The notes below the pieces were generated by a model. That model did not search any database and had not been told where the DNA came from. It saw only the letters and a program-made list of their open reading frames with translations. DNA of 64,000 bases from Legionella_A sp963772805 (GTDB taxonomy: Bacteria; Pseudomonadota; Gammaproteobacteria; Legionellales; Legionellaceae): the NCBI GenBank assembly GCA_963772805.1, contig CAVYYU010000004.1, positions 1 through 64,000 of the forward strand, given 5' to 3'. Of the stretch, positions 43,975 through 51,692 are shown piece after piece. The position numbers were made by a program, and so were the translations under genes. The number at the start of each line of letters is the position of its first letter. Position 1 is the first letter of the stretch.

Positions 43975-44094
43975 TGGGCTGTACTCCTTACTTCATTTGT
44001 AGCTTTAGAATGCGGGTTTGATAAACGATCATTAATCACAGTGTTAATGTGCTTATGATGAGTAATTTTTTTTGTATTTATGCTAATATCTATT

Positions 44095-44146
44095 TTTACA
44101 TCAGTGTAATTCGTTACATTGGTGTAACTTATTACATTAATGTAAC
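44095..44146. promoter_or_regulatory. Three operators with 18-bp period upstream of the ICE repressor
   Basis: Three 16-bp palindromes of the form NTTACA-N4-TGTAAN lie at 44095-44110 (TTTACATCAGTGTAAT), 44113-44128 (GTTACATTGGTGTAAC) and 44131-44146 (ATTACATTAATGTAAC). Each gap is 2 bp, so the period is 18. The last ends 11 bp before the repressor start. The arrangement is typical of CI-like repressor operators and fits autoregulation; it also faces the divergent int-xis operon. Confidence 0.85.
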
Positions 44147-44157
44147 GAAGTCAACGC

Positions 44158-44811
44158 ATGTCCACAAAAATAGTCAGCGAATCTACCAATCTATTATTGG
44201 CTCAAACTTTAAATGACCTTATTAATAGAGAGGGGAAATTAACCCCAGCGGCACTTGCCCGAAAAATTGGTATACCTACAAATAAAATAACTAGAATTTT
44301 GAACGGTGATGTCACCGACCCAAAAGCTAGCACTTTATTGCAGATTGCCAGTTATTTCGGAATCACCCTGGAACAGCTCCTTGGCTTGGAATCCATAACA
44401 CCTCAAGGAGATCACGGCGAAGTAATGGCTTCACGACAATTGCCCGTATTTGAGATAAGTAATTCAGATAATCTAAAAACACCGAAAGAATGGTATCGGT
44501 GGACAGAAAACGGAATGGATGGAGATTACTATGCTCTGTCCGTTGATACAGACTTATACGAACCAACATTCCCACAAAACGCACTTTTAATTGTTAATCC
44601 CGATTTAGCACCCGAGGATCGTTCATTCGTCTTAGTCAGGAAGAAAAATAATCCTGCTCATTGCTCAATAAAAAAATATGTTATTGATAACAATGAGATT
44701 TACCTTTACCCCGTTAATCCCAAACGCCCAGTGGAAATTTATGACGAAACTTTGTACACTATGGCTGGCGTAATTCTTGAGGTGCATCAAAAGTTACGTT
44801 CGAAAAAATAA
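44158..44811 (+). CDS. CI/LexA-like repressor with HTH and S24-type domain
   Basis: 217 residues. HTH of XRE type at about 15-65 (LTPAALARKIGIPTNKITRILNGDVTDPKASTLLQIASYFGITLEQLLG). The C-terminal part resembles an S24 peptidase/repressor domain (YYALSVDTDLYEPTFPQNALLIVNPDLAPEDRSFVLVRK, CSIKKY). The catalytic Ser position of the usual D-S-M-x-P-T motif reads Leu (D-L-Y-E-P-T), while the Lys in IKKY is kept, so autocleavage is doubtful. Preceded by three operators it probably binds itself. Confidence 0.85.
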   Translation: MSTKIVSESTNLLLAQTLNDLINREGKLTPAALARKIGIPTNKITRILNGDVTDPKASTLLQIASYFGITLEQLLGLESITPQGDHGEVMASRQLPVFEISNSDNLKTPKEWYRWTENGMDGDYYALSVDTDLYEPTFPQNALLIVNPDLAPEDRSFVLVRKKNNPAHCSIKKYVIDNNEIYLYPVNPKRPVEIYDETLYTMAGVILEVHQKLRSKK

Positions 44812-44828
44812 TTTTTCGGGATGTAGCT

Positions 44829-45188
44829 ATGGAAAAGTTGGGATTGGGAAGTAAGTTCTTACGCTTTGCTTATAAGCAGATATTCTTGCGTTTTTCAGGT
44901 CAAATCAGAGATCCGTACCTCATCAGAATTGATAATATATTCACTAATCCCTCTACTAATGAGTTATCAGTCTCCTTTCATGTTGCCAATAAACGTATTA
45001 ATCAGGACATGACCGTAGCCGAATTTGTTAAATCCGATATGGTTTACCTGATTGATCCACGCATTGTATTTGATATGGGGTTACAATTTGGCGCACATTC
45101 AGAAAAGCTGGCTATCATTCAAAAAACGCAGCCAACAATAAAGAGCAAGTGTGTTGCTGGTCTTAAGCGGGTTTTTATTGATGAATAA
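44829..45188 (+). CDS. Hypothetical protein, first gene of the cargo operon
   Basis: 119 residues, soluble, begins 17 bp after the repressor. No family recognised. Predicted alternation of beta strands and helices (YLIRIDNIFTNPSTNELSVSFHVANKRINQDMTVAEFVKSDMVYLIDPRIVFDMGLQFG). Its stop overlaps the next start (ATGAATAA, 8 bp), so it is co-translated with the VUT gene. Confidence 0.55.
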   Translation: MEKLGLGSKFLRFAYKQIFLRFSGQIRDPYLIRIDNIFTNPSTNELSVSFHVANKRINQDMTVAEFVKSDMVYLIDPRIVFDMGLQFGAHSEKLAIIQKTQPTIKSKCVAGLKRVFIDE

Positions 45189-46611
45189 TCCGCTTAAAGG
45201 TAAATCGAAAACGCCACTCCAGTTTAAAGTATTTCACACGCTGCTTGGCTTTGCTGTTTTCTTTTCACTCATTACTGTCCCTGCTGAATCCCAAGTGATT
45301 AATATATTTGGTATGCAAATGGCATCAGAGCTTTTGTGGTGGCCACTGGTCTTTTTCTCTTTTCAGCTGATCTATAGCGTTTATGGTTTTGCTTATTTGA
45401 GGCATGCGGTTTATCTAGTGATTATGTTTCATGCCATCTACATTCTTTTTCTGAAATTTGCTATTTGGTTGCCGTCCTCATCCTTTTGGACACTGCAAGA
45501 AACATACACCAATGTTCTAGGTAGAGATTTTTTCTATCTTTTTGAAAGCTCAGCTTTCTTATGGGCTTGTATTCTATTACCAATGAAATTAATTCACCTT
45601 GCTAATAACAAAAAACCGCAATACTTGTTTTTAGCAGCACTGATTATTTTTGCGTTATTGGATATCTTTTGGTTGAACCCAAAGGGCAGTAGTAACGAAT
45701 TTCAAATTATTCCTTTGCTGGGAATTTATTGTTTCATCAATATTTTTTCGAGTGCGTTAGTTTCTTTAATTATAAGGATTGAGCACACAGTTCCTTATAA
45801 CGGTGTGGACAAGGGGCTATTTAAGTTCCAGCTACCAAACACATCACAAGCTCAAAGCCAGACATTCAAATATCACCATATACTTTTTTGCTCCAGTATT
45901 GTTTTCTTTATTGCATCAAAAACGATGGCTGCAAAATTTATATCCATTGGATTTTTAACCATCAATGTTGGTGGCATCGTATTTTCATTGGCGTATCTTG
46001 TTGCGGACATGATGACAGATGTTTACGGCGTTGAAAGAACAAAGCAAATGATCCTTTTTGTTATCTTCTGCAATTTATTATTTGTTTTTGATGTTTGGAT
46101 TACTAATTCTCTAGCTATTAATGATAATGGCGAATTTAAAGCCATATTACACAATCAGGCGCGAATGTTTATGGCATCGGGCATAGCTTTTTTTCTTGGT
46201 ATGACAATTAATTCCACAGTGATATCAATCATCAAATCACGGCAAAGAAAAAGGGGCATATCCCTAAAAAAAGAATTTATTACAACGGTGTGGACACGAA
46301 TTGCAACGTCCTCAGCTTTTGGCATAATTATCGATGTCAGCTTGTTTTCTCTGGTGGCATTTTACGGCATTGTTCCCAGCGAAAAACTATCCAGTATCAT
46401 AGTTTTTGAAGATGCTTATAAAATATCCTACGAAATCATACTGGCTCCTTTATCCATTTTGTTGATCTACTTTCTTAAAGTTAAAGAAAAAGTGGATATT
46501 TACGATGAGTTATCGAACCTGAACCCGTTTAGAATCGATACTAATTACAAATTAAGCGCAAACAAATTCAATGAAAACTACATTAAACCCGATGGAAGCA
46601 ACGATGGATAA
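45181..46611 (+). CDS. VUT-family membrane protein (queuosine-precursor-transporter-like) with extra N-terminal membrane domain
   Basis: 476 residues, about 12 membrane segments. The C-terminal half (about 240-460) carries VUT/YhhQ-type tracts (FLTINVGGIVFSLAYLVADMMTDVYGVERTKQMI, then the second half). YhhQ imports preQ0/preQ1. The N-terminal half has six extra membrane segments not typical of VUT. I chose the ATG at 45181, coupled with the preceding gene. Next gene overlaps by 8 bp (ATGGATAA). Substrate not determinable. Confidence 0.7.
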   Translation: MNNPLKGKSKTPLQFKVFHTLLGFAVFFSLITVPAESQVINIFGMQMASELLWWPLVFFSFQLIYSVYGFAYLRHAVYLVIMFHAIYILFLKFAIWLPSSSFWTLQETYTNVLGRDFFYLFESSAFLWACILLPMKLIHLANNKKPQYLFLAALIIFALLDIFWLNPKGSSNEFQIIPLLGIYCFINIFSSALVSLIIRIEHTVPYNGVDKGLFKFQLPNTSQAQSQTFKYHHILFCSSIVFFIASKTMAAKFISIGFLTINVGGIVFSLAYLVADMMTDVYGVERTKQMILFVIFCNLLFVFDVWITNSLAINDNGEFKAILHNQARMFMASGIAFFLGMTINSTVISIIKSRQRKRGISLKKEFITTVWTRIATSSAFGIIIDVSLFSLVAFYGIVPSEKLSSIIVFEDAYKISYEIILAPLSILLIYFLKVKEKVDIYDELSNLNPFRIDTNYKLSANKFNENYIKPDGSNDG

Positions 46612-47065
46612 ATATATATACGATTTTATGACTGCAACGATTGATGTGGCAGCATCTAACCCCATTGCTCCGTATGGTGCGATTATTGTCTACGATGATA
46701 AAGAAATCCTTTTAAAGTCCGTCAACAGCGCACATCATCATCCTTTGATGCATGGTGAACTGTCTGTCATTCATACGTTATTTAGTAACGGATTCAATGG
46801 GGATTGTAGTAAATTGAGCCTTTATACAACAGCAGAGCCTTGCCCTATGTGTGCGGCTGCTATTTATTGGGCGATGATCCCTAAAGTTGTTTATGGTAGT
46901 TCCATTGCATTTTTGCATGAATTGTTTGGCCGGCAGATTCAGGTTGGGGCTGAGGAAGTTCTGTCAAAAACACCGGATTTTTATAGCTGTCATTTGGTTG
47001 GAGGGGTGATGGAAGATGAGTGTAATCGATTGTTTATTGAAGCAAGACGATTAAGGAATTCTTGA
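46604..47065 (+). CDS. Cytidine/deoxycytidylate deaminase-family nucleoside or base deaminase
   Basis: 153 residues of the CMP/dCMP deaminase fold with zinc motif H50-G-E52 (LMHGELSVIHTLF) and PCPMC at 79-83 (AEPCPMCAAAIYWAMIPKVVYG). This places it among guanine deaminase/TadA-like enzymes; the substrate cannot be read from sequence. HGE replaces the more common HAE. The ATG at 46604 is coupled with the VUT stop; upstream starts at 46571 and 46592 are possible. Confidence 0.75.
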   Translation: MDKYIYDFMTATIDVAASNPIAPYGAIIVYDDKEILLKSVNSAHHHPLMHGELSVIHTLFSNGFNGDCSKLSLYTTAEPCPMCAAAIYWAMIPKVVYGSSIAFLHELFGRQIQVGAEEVLSKTPDFYSCHLVGGVMEDECNRLFIEARRLRNS

Positions 47066-47081
47066 CTTTTTTCCTTAAAAT

Positions 47082-47456
47082 TTAGTAACTTACTTTAAAA
47101 AATAGTTGTGTGACCCCAAAAATTACTGTAAGAATTAATGCAATATAAAATAATATTATTTGAGCTGACGCCAGTTTAGATGCATCACTATTTTTAATAG
47201 TAAGTTCTCGACCATAGTCAGGCTCAATTTCGGCTGTTAGTTTTTGTTGAGCTGCTAACCCAAGAATTAGAGAAAGCAAATATAATATCCATATAGAAAT
47301 AGCAATAAATTTACTACAGACGGAAATTTTTTCGGAAATTTTTTGCGCAAAAGTTGCGGTAAAAGTAACGATAATAACTGACAAATTAGAGTATTGTTTA
47401 ATAATATCAGTTGCAAATTCGTAAGCTTTCAATTTTCTGCTTAGGTTATCTTTCAT
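47082..47456 (-). CDS. Small membrane protein of an AT-rich gene pair
   Basis: 124 residues from ATG 47456, three membrane segments (about 25-40, 52-75 and 103-122) around a soluble loop (QQKLTAEIEPDYGRELTIKN). Architecture is reminiscent of SLATT-type membrane effectors but without a convincing motif. Starts on the stop of the preceding gene (TAATG). Unknown function. Confidence 0.5.
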   Translation of the reverse strand: MKDNLSRKLKAYEFATDIIKQYSNLSVIIVTFTATFAQKISEKISVCSKFIAISIWILYLLSLILGLAAQQKLTAEIEPDYGRELTIKNSDASKLASAQIILFYIALILTVIFGVTQLFFKVSY

Positions 47457-47770
47457 TAGCAGAATGGCCACAGTGGGCATAGTTTAAATAATGCCATTTT
47501 TAAGTCGCTTGCAGTAAATTTATCTTGAGTTGATACAGCTTTCATTTCTTTTACAAGCGCGATCAAATTATCTTCACATGTCTGTATTAATTTATTTTTT
47601 TCTGACTTTGAAGAAGATAATATTTTATTGATTGCCAAATCAACTTTGCTAACAACATCCCTGTGCACATCCATGCTTAAATTTTGAGGGTAAGAAGTAT
47701 TTTCTATTATTCTTAAATAGTAACCTCTTAATTTGTCCTTTTTTTCATCATTTGATAAATGTTTATCCAT
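47456..47770 (-). CDS. Hypothetical helical protein of an AT-rich gene pair
   Basis: 104 residues, charged and helical (VVSKVDLAINKILSSSKSEKNKLIQTCEDNLIALVKEMKAVSTQ). No family recognised. Coupled to the downstream membrane protein by TAATG. The pair is visibly AT-richer than neighbouring ICE genes, opposite in direction to the cargo operon. Confidence 0.45.
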   Translation of the reverse strand: MDKHLSNDEKKDKLRGYYLRIIENTSYPQNLSMDVHRDVVSKVDLAINKILSSSKSEKNKLIQTCEDNLIALVKEMKAVSTQDKFTASDLKMALFKLCPLWPFC

Positions 47771-47856
47771 AACTGATTTGCCCCATCAAAAATATAACTA
47801 AGACACAGATATAAATTGAATATGTTCATTAAGTTTAAAAAAATCGAGCAACGCTT

Positions 47857-48129
47857 CTATAATTTTCTTAGTTTAAATAGATTCTCTCCGGTAGTTTGAA
47901 ATAACTTGTGATAAGTAAAATCATTTTGTATGAGTTGCGATAAATAATGCAACCCACCAAGAATAACTGATTTATTGAACCCATCCATACCAGACTTAAT
48001 CACTAACCCACCCAACTCAATCTTGTGCCGGGTATCTGCCCGACGATTTTTGAGTTTGGCCAAAGCCAGAGATTGTTCATCTTGAGCAATCGCCTGTTGT
48101 TGCTTTTTAATTTGATCAAGCGTTTCCAT
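47857..48129 (-). CDS. TraD-like conjugal transfer accessory protein
   Basis: 90 residues with the TraD/TraC motif RADTRHKIELGGLVIKSGMDG, as in Ti-plasmid TraD. Such small proteins accompany the TraA relaxase at oriT. Overlaps its paralogue upstream by 14 bp. Confidence 0.75.
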   Translation of the reverse strand: METLDQIKKQQQAIAQDEQSLALAKLKNRRADTRHKIELGGLVIKSGMDGFNKSVILGGLHYLSQLIQNDFTYHKLFQTTGENLFKLRKL

Positions 48130-48322
48130 GGCTTAACTCCTTAGCCATTCTGGCAAAGGCAATATCCAGTTGCTTGATGTCGAAATTTTGCAGGCCGTGT
48201 TTGTAGGCGAGGGTGCCGATTTCGAGTTTGTGTTTTTGTTGAAGTTTATCAAGTCGAGTTTTTGCTTGTTCTATTTTATCCATAAGTACTGCTTCCATTT
48301 GCGATGCTGTCTTCTTTGACAT
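48116..48322 (-). CDS. TraC/TraD-like small conjugal transfer protein
   Basis: 68 residues, helical, with HKLEIGTLAYKHGLQNF corresponding to the KIELGGLVIKSGM tract of the following gene. Likely a paralogue binding near oriT. I chose ATG 48322 over the upstream start. It is the first gene leftward from oriT. Confidence 0.65.
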   Translation of the reverse strand: MSKKTASQMEAVLMDKIEQAKTRLDKLQQKHKLEIGTLAYKHGLQNFDIKQLDIAFARMAKELSHGNA

Positions 48323-48406
48323 TTTAATTCTCCGCAATAATGGAATTACCAGAACAGCATAGCTGCCCAGATCTCTGAAATCAATAGGCTGTTACCCGTG
48401 AGCGAA

Positions 48407-48472
48407 GCGAACTCCATTTTATCCCGCAGGAGTTTTTTCCCAAGGGCGCAATATACATTCATTCGAATGTTT
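48407..48472. other. oriT: Origin of transfer (oriT), Ti/RSF1010-type nic
   Basis: CCAAGGGCGCAATATAC at 48440-48456 matches the nic region of Ti-plasmid/MOBQ oriTs (reverse TATATTGCGCCCTTGG). It is followed by an inverted repeat ACATTC-ATTC-GAATGT at 48456-48471. An AACTCC/GGAGTT inverted repeat lies just before (about 48410-48435). Located between traC/traD-like and traA, the expected place. Confidence 0.85.
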
Positions 48473-48496
48473 GCTAGAGTGCTTGAGAACACTCTG

Positions 48497-48523
48497 AAAA
48501 ATCCCTCTTGGACGGGATTTTTT
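48497..48523 (+). terminator. Rho-independent terminator-like hairpin between oriT and traA
   Basis: AAAAATCCC (48497-48505) and GGGATTTTT (48514-48522) form a nine-base stem with loop TCTTGGAC, followed by T-run. In either direction it could terminate. Its place upstream of traA suggests limiting transcription across oriT. Confidence 0.55.
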
Positions 48524-48569
48524 ATTAACCACCAAAGCAACGATGGATCACTTACACCAAGGTGTATCC

Positions 48570-51500
48570 ATGGCTATTGCTTTTGCCCATGCCTCTATTC
48601 ATACCCGTGCAAAAGGCCACAGTGCAGTTGCTGCTAGCAGCTATCGGACTGGTACTAAATTATTTGATTCTCGGACGGGAGTTACTCACGACTTTTCCAA
48701 TCGAAAAGATGTGGTATTTTCCACGATTATTTTGCCAGAAGGCTGTTCAGCTGAATTTGAAAATCGTGAATTTTTGTGGAACCAAGCAGAGCTTGCCGAG
48801 AAAAGACGGGATGCCCAGATTTGCAAAGACATTGTTTTAGCTCTCCCCAAAGAACTAGATTTAACCCAGCAAATAGAACTGGCGAAACGTTTTGCACAAA
48901 CTCATTTTGTCGAAAATGGATTGCCCGTTGATATCGCTATTCACGATCACGGGGATGGTAACCCGCACGCACATATACTCACCACAACACGACGACTAGA
49001 AAAGAACCGTTTTTCAAAATATAAAGCTCGTGATCTTAATCCAGCATTTGCCAACAAATTTGTTGTTGAAAAAGATTACTGGGGCGAGCAGTGGCGTGAT
49101 TGTCAGAATACTTTTTTTAATGAACACCAGTTGGATGTATCAGTTGATTTAAATCATGTCATTAGTGAGAGACATGCGGGGCGATTACGGGATGGTGCCA
49201 ACAGTTACTTACATGAAGAAAACCAACTGATAAAAGCTGCGCGCATAGAACTTGCTCTCTCTAATCCAGAGATTTTTATCAATCAAATTTCCCTGACACA
49301 TAGCGTATTTACCCGCCAAGATATAGAGCGACTCGTGTTTAAGACATTTGATAAAAATGATAATGCTGCTCATTACCTACACATAGTTGCCGAAATTTTG
49401 GAAAATAAAAATATCATCAAATTGGGCGCTAATGATCGCGGTATCGACTCCTACACAACACGCCATCACTATATCCAAGAAGGCAAACTGCTTGGTCATG
49501 TAGAGCAATTATATGCTCGAAAAAATCATGTTGTGGGTCAGTCGCTCGGTAACTTTATTGCTCAATACGGCTTAAATGAAGAACAAGTTGACGCTGTTAA
49601 TTTCATAACCAAGGGCGAAGATATCAGCGTATTAATTGGTCGTCCCGGGGTAGGTAAAAGTTATTTGTTAAAACCGCTCAAAGAGCATTATGAAGCAAAT
49701 GGCTGTGTCGTATTGGGTGCGTCTCTTTCGGGTAAGGTGGCAAAAGCATTACAAGCGGAAACGGGCATTGCTTCTTCTACTATTGCATCCCTTACTTATC
49801 GTCTAACCACACAAAAATTAACCCTTACAAAAGACCATGTTTTGATTATTGATGAGGCTGGCATGGTTGATTTTGCTAGCATGGCTTACGTGTTGGAGGC
49901 CGTGAATAGGGCTGGGGCAAAAATTATTTTAGTCGGTGACCCCGATCAGCTTAAACCGATTAATAAAGGAGAAATTTTTAGAGGGATTGCGGCACGTACG
50001 GGATATATTGAGCTGGGAAATATCAGACGTCAACGGGATTTAGGCGATAGAAGTGCCAGCCTTGCTTTAGCGCGTGGCCAAATACAGGAGGCTGTTCAAC
50101 ATTATTCAATGAAGAGCGCTATAACATTTTCTGACGATAGGGATGAGGCAACATCAGCATTGGTGGGTGCGTGGCAAAAGGATTTGAATTCAGAATCAAT
50201 CAAAGAACACATCATGCTGGCATTTAGTCGGGCGGCTGTTGGAACCCTAAATGCAAAAGGGCGTGAAGCTATGTTAACAAAAGGGTTTGTAAAGCAGGGT
50301 GGCTTTGAATATTTCTCTGAAAATGGCACGCGTGCGGTCATGCTTTCTGAGGGAGAGCGCATTTTATTACGCCAAAATGATCGCAGTTTGGGAGTTCGTA
50401 ATGGTGATTTAGCCACGATTACCGCAATCAATGCCAACGCATTTACAGCTATTCTTGATAGTGGTGAACAAATAACGATTCCCAAAACCTACGGGTTTAT
50501 TGAATATGGCTATGCGCTAACGGTTCACAAATCCCAAGGAATGACCGTGGATAATGCCAGTATATTAATTGACAGCACATACTGGGACAGGCATCTTGCC
50601 TTTGTTGCCATGACACGCCACAGGGAAAAATTAAATATCTATGCCAACAAATTGTTTCACCCTGACTTGGAATCATTAACCAGAACGTTATCGCGCTCCT
50701 CAACCAAGGATAACGTTATCGACTGGCCGCTTGATTTTGCAATGCGCGCCGGTTTTGAATCTGAGAGCCTGATAGGCAAGGCCATCAAGTATATCGCTAA
50801 TACGGCAGATACCATCAAAGATAAATGGAATTATGTGGTGAATTACGAAGCATATTTAAATGCACAAAATATCAAAACAAAATTTGCTGAACGCCATGCC
50901 TTACGTTCAATAGCGCGGCAAGTAGCAGGACTGATGGATGAAGCATCTGATTTAGGGCGACAGTTTAAACGGGTTGAACAAGAGGCAAGTCTAAAAGGCG
51001 TTAAGCAATCTGAGTTGCCACAATTTGAAGCCCTTTATAAGCGAAGCCTTATACGTGATGAACAGGCCGCGCATTTACTTGCAACACATAAAGAAACTTT
51101 GGAAAGAGTGACTCAAATGCCAAAGGCTATTGAATCTATCAAAGGTTATAGTGATCGCCATGAGCGTTACAAGGCAATTACTGCTATCGCTAAAACCCCT
51201 ATAACAAATACAGTGCAAGGACAGCTAGTTAAGCACGTTGCACAAATTGATTTGGCAAAAGACTACCCTCATGTCGTTCGGTTGGCCGCTCAACATAATA
51301 AAACACCTGAATCTTTAAGCAAACAAATAGTGGCGATACAGCAGCAATACCAAAAACAATTATTGACACAATTGCGTAAAGAACATCCTGTGTTGGCTGA
51401 ATACGAAAAGTTAATGCAGCAACGTTCACGCGTTACTGGTTATAAAGGTGAGCAACTGAATAAATCCCTACATGTTGTGGCTAAGGCAATTACCGATAAC

Positions 51501-51599
51501 AAGATGCTGATGAGCACTTTAAAGCGAGATTTTCCTAAAATGGCTCTTAATGTGCAAGAGCGAGTTCAGTCTCAGTATGAACGGACTCGAGAGCATTAG
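48570..51599 (+). CDS. traA: MOBQ-type TraA relaxase-helicase
   Basis: 1009 residues. Relaxase domain at 1-200: Tyr25 (AASSYRTG) and histidine motif H125-x-H127...H133-x-H135 (HDHGDGNPHAHIL). RecD-like helicase: Walker A GRPGVGKS at 357-364, Walker B VLIIDEAGMVD, and YALTVHKSQGMT motif VI region. C-terminal 250 residues helical. Nicks oriT and unwinds DNA for transfer by the VirD4/VirB system. Chosen start 48570 has AAGGTG six bases upstream; the frame begins at 48543. Confidence 0.95.
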   Translation: MAIAFAHASIHTRAKGHSAVAASSYRTGTKLFDSRTGVTHDFSNRKDVVFSTIILPEGCSAEFENREFLWNQAELAEKRRDAQICKDIVLALPKELDLTQQIELAKRFAQTHFVENGLPVDIAIHDHGDGNPHAHILTTTRRLEKNRFSKYKARDLNPAFANKFVVEKDYWGEQWRDCQNTFFNEHQLDVSVDLNHVISERHAGRLRDGANSYLHEENQLIKAARIELALSNPEIFINQISLTHSVFTRQDIERLVFKTFDKNDNAAHYLHIVAEILENKNIIKLGANDRGIDSYTTRHHYIQEGKLLGHVEQLYARKNHVVGQSLGNFIAQYGLNEEQVDAVNFITKGEDISVLIGRPGVGKSYLLKPLKEHYEANGCVVLGASLSGKVAKALQAETGIASSTIASLTYRLTTQKLTLTKDHVLIIDEAGMVDFASMAYVLEAVNRAGAKIILVGDPDQLKPINKGEIFRGIAARTGYIELGNIRRQRDLGDRSASLALARGQIQEAVQHYSMKSAITFSDDRDEATSALVGAWQKDLNSESIKEHIMLAFSRAAVGTLNAKGREAMLTKGFVKQGGFEYFSENGTRAVMLSEGERILLRQNDRSLGVRNGDLATITAINANAFTAILDSGEQITIPKTYGFIEYGYALTVHKSQGMTVDNASILIDSTYWDRHLAFVAMTRHREKLNIYANKLFHPDLESLTRTLSRSSTKDNVIDWPLDFAMRAGFESESLIGKAIKYIANTADTIKDKWNYVVNYEAYLNAQNIKTKFAERHALRSIARQVAGLMDEASDLGRQFKRVEQEASLKGVKQSELPQFEALYKRSLIRDEQAAHLLATHKETLERVTQMPKAIESIKGYSDRHERYKAITAIAKTPITNTVQGQLVKHVAQIDLAKDYPHVVRLAAQHNKTPESLSKQIVAIQQQYQKQLLTQLRKEHPVLAEYEKLMQQRSRVTGYKGEQLNKSLHVVAKAITDNKMLMSTLKRDFPKMALNVQERVQSQYERTREH

Positions 51600-51692
51600 T
51601 TTTAAAAAAGGTATTTCGAGCAGAGGTTGAAGGCTGATCTTAATAATCCCGTGTGGTTTTACAATGAATAGACCCTATTCACATAAGCCTCG

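Noticed and set aside
44095..44146. Short CRISPR-like array
   Set aside because: The units are palindromic 16-mers with 2-bp gaps, so operators; there are no spacers and no cas genes in the window.
46604..47065. Naming the deaminase tadA
   Set aside because: The motif HGE and the context differ from TadA, and tadA should be a core gene; the substrate cannot be read from sequence.
47082..47770. Calling the gene pair a toxin-antitoxin or SLATT defence system
   Set aside because: No diagnostic motif is visible; kept as an unknown pair and an open question only.
48398..48637. ORF of 79 aa over the oriT region
   Set aside because: It crosses the oriT repeats and the terminator and overlaps the traA start in another frame.
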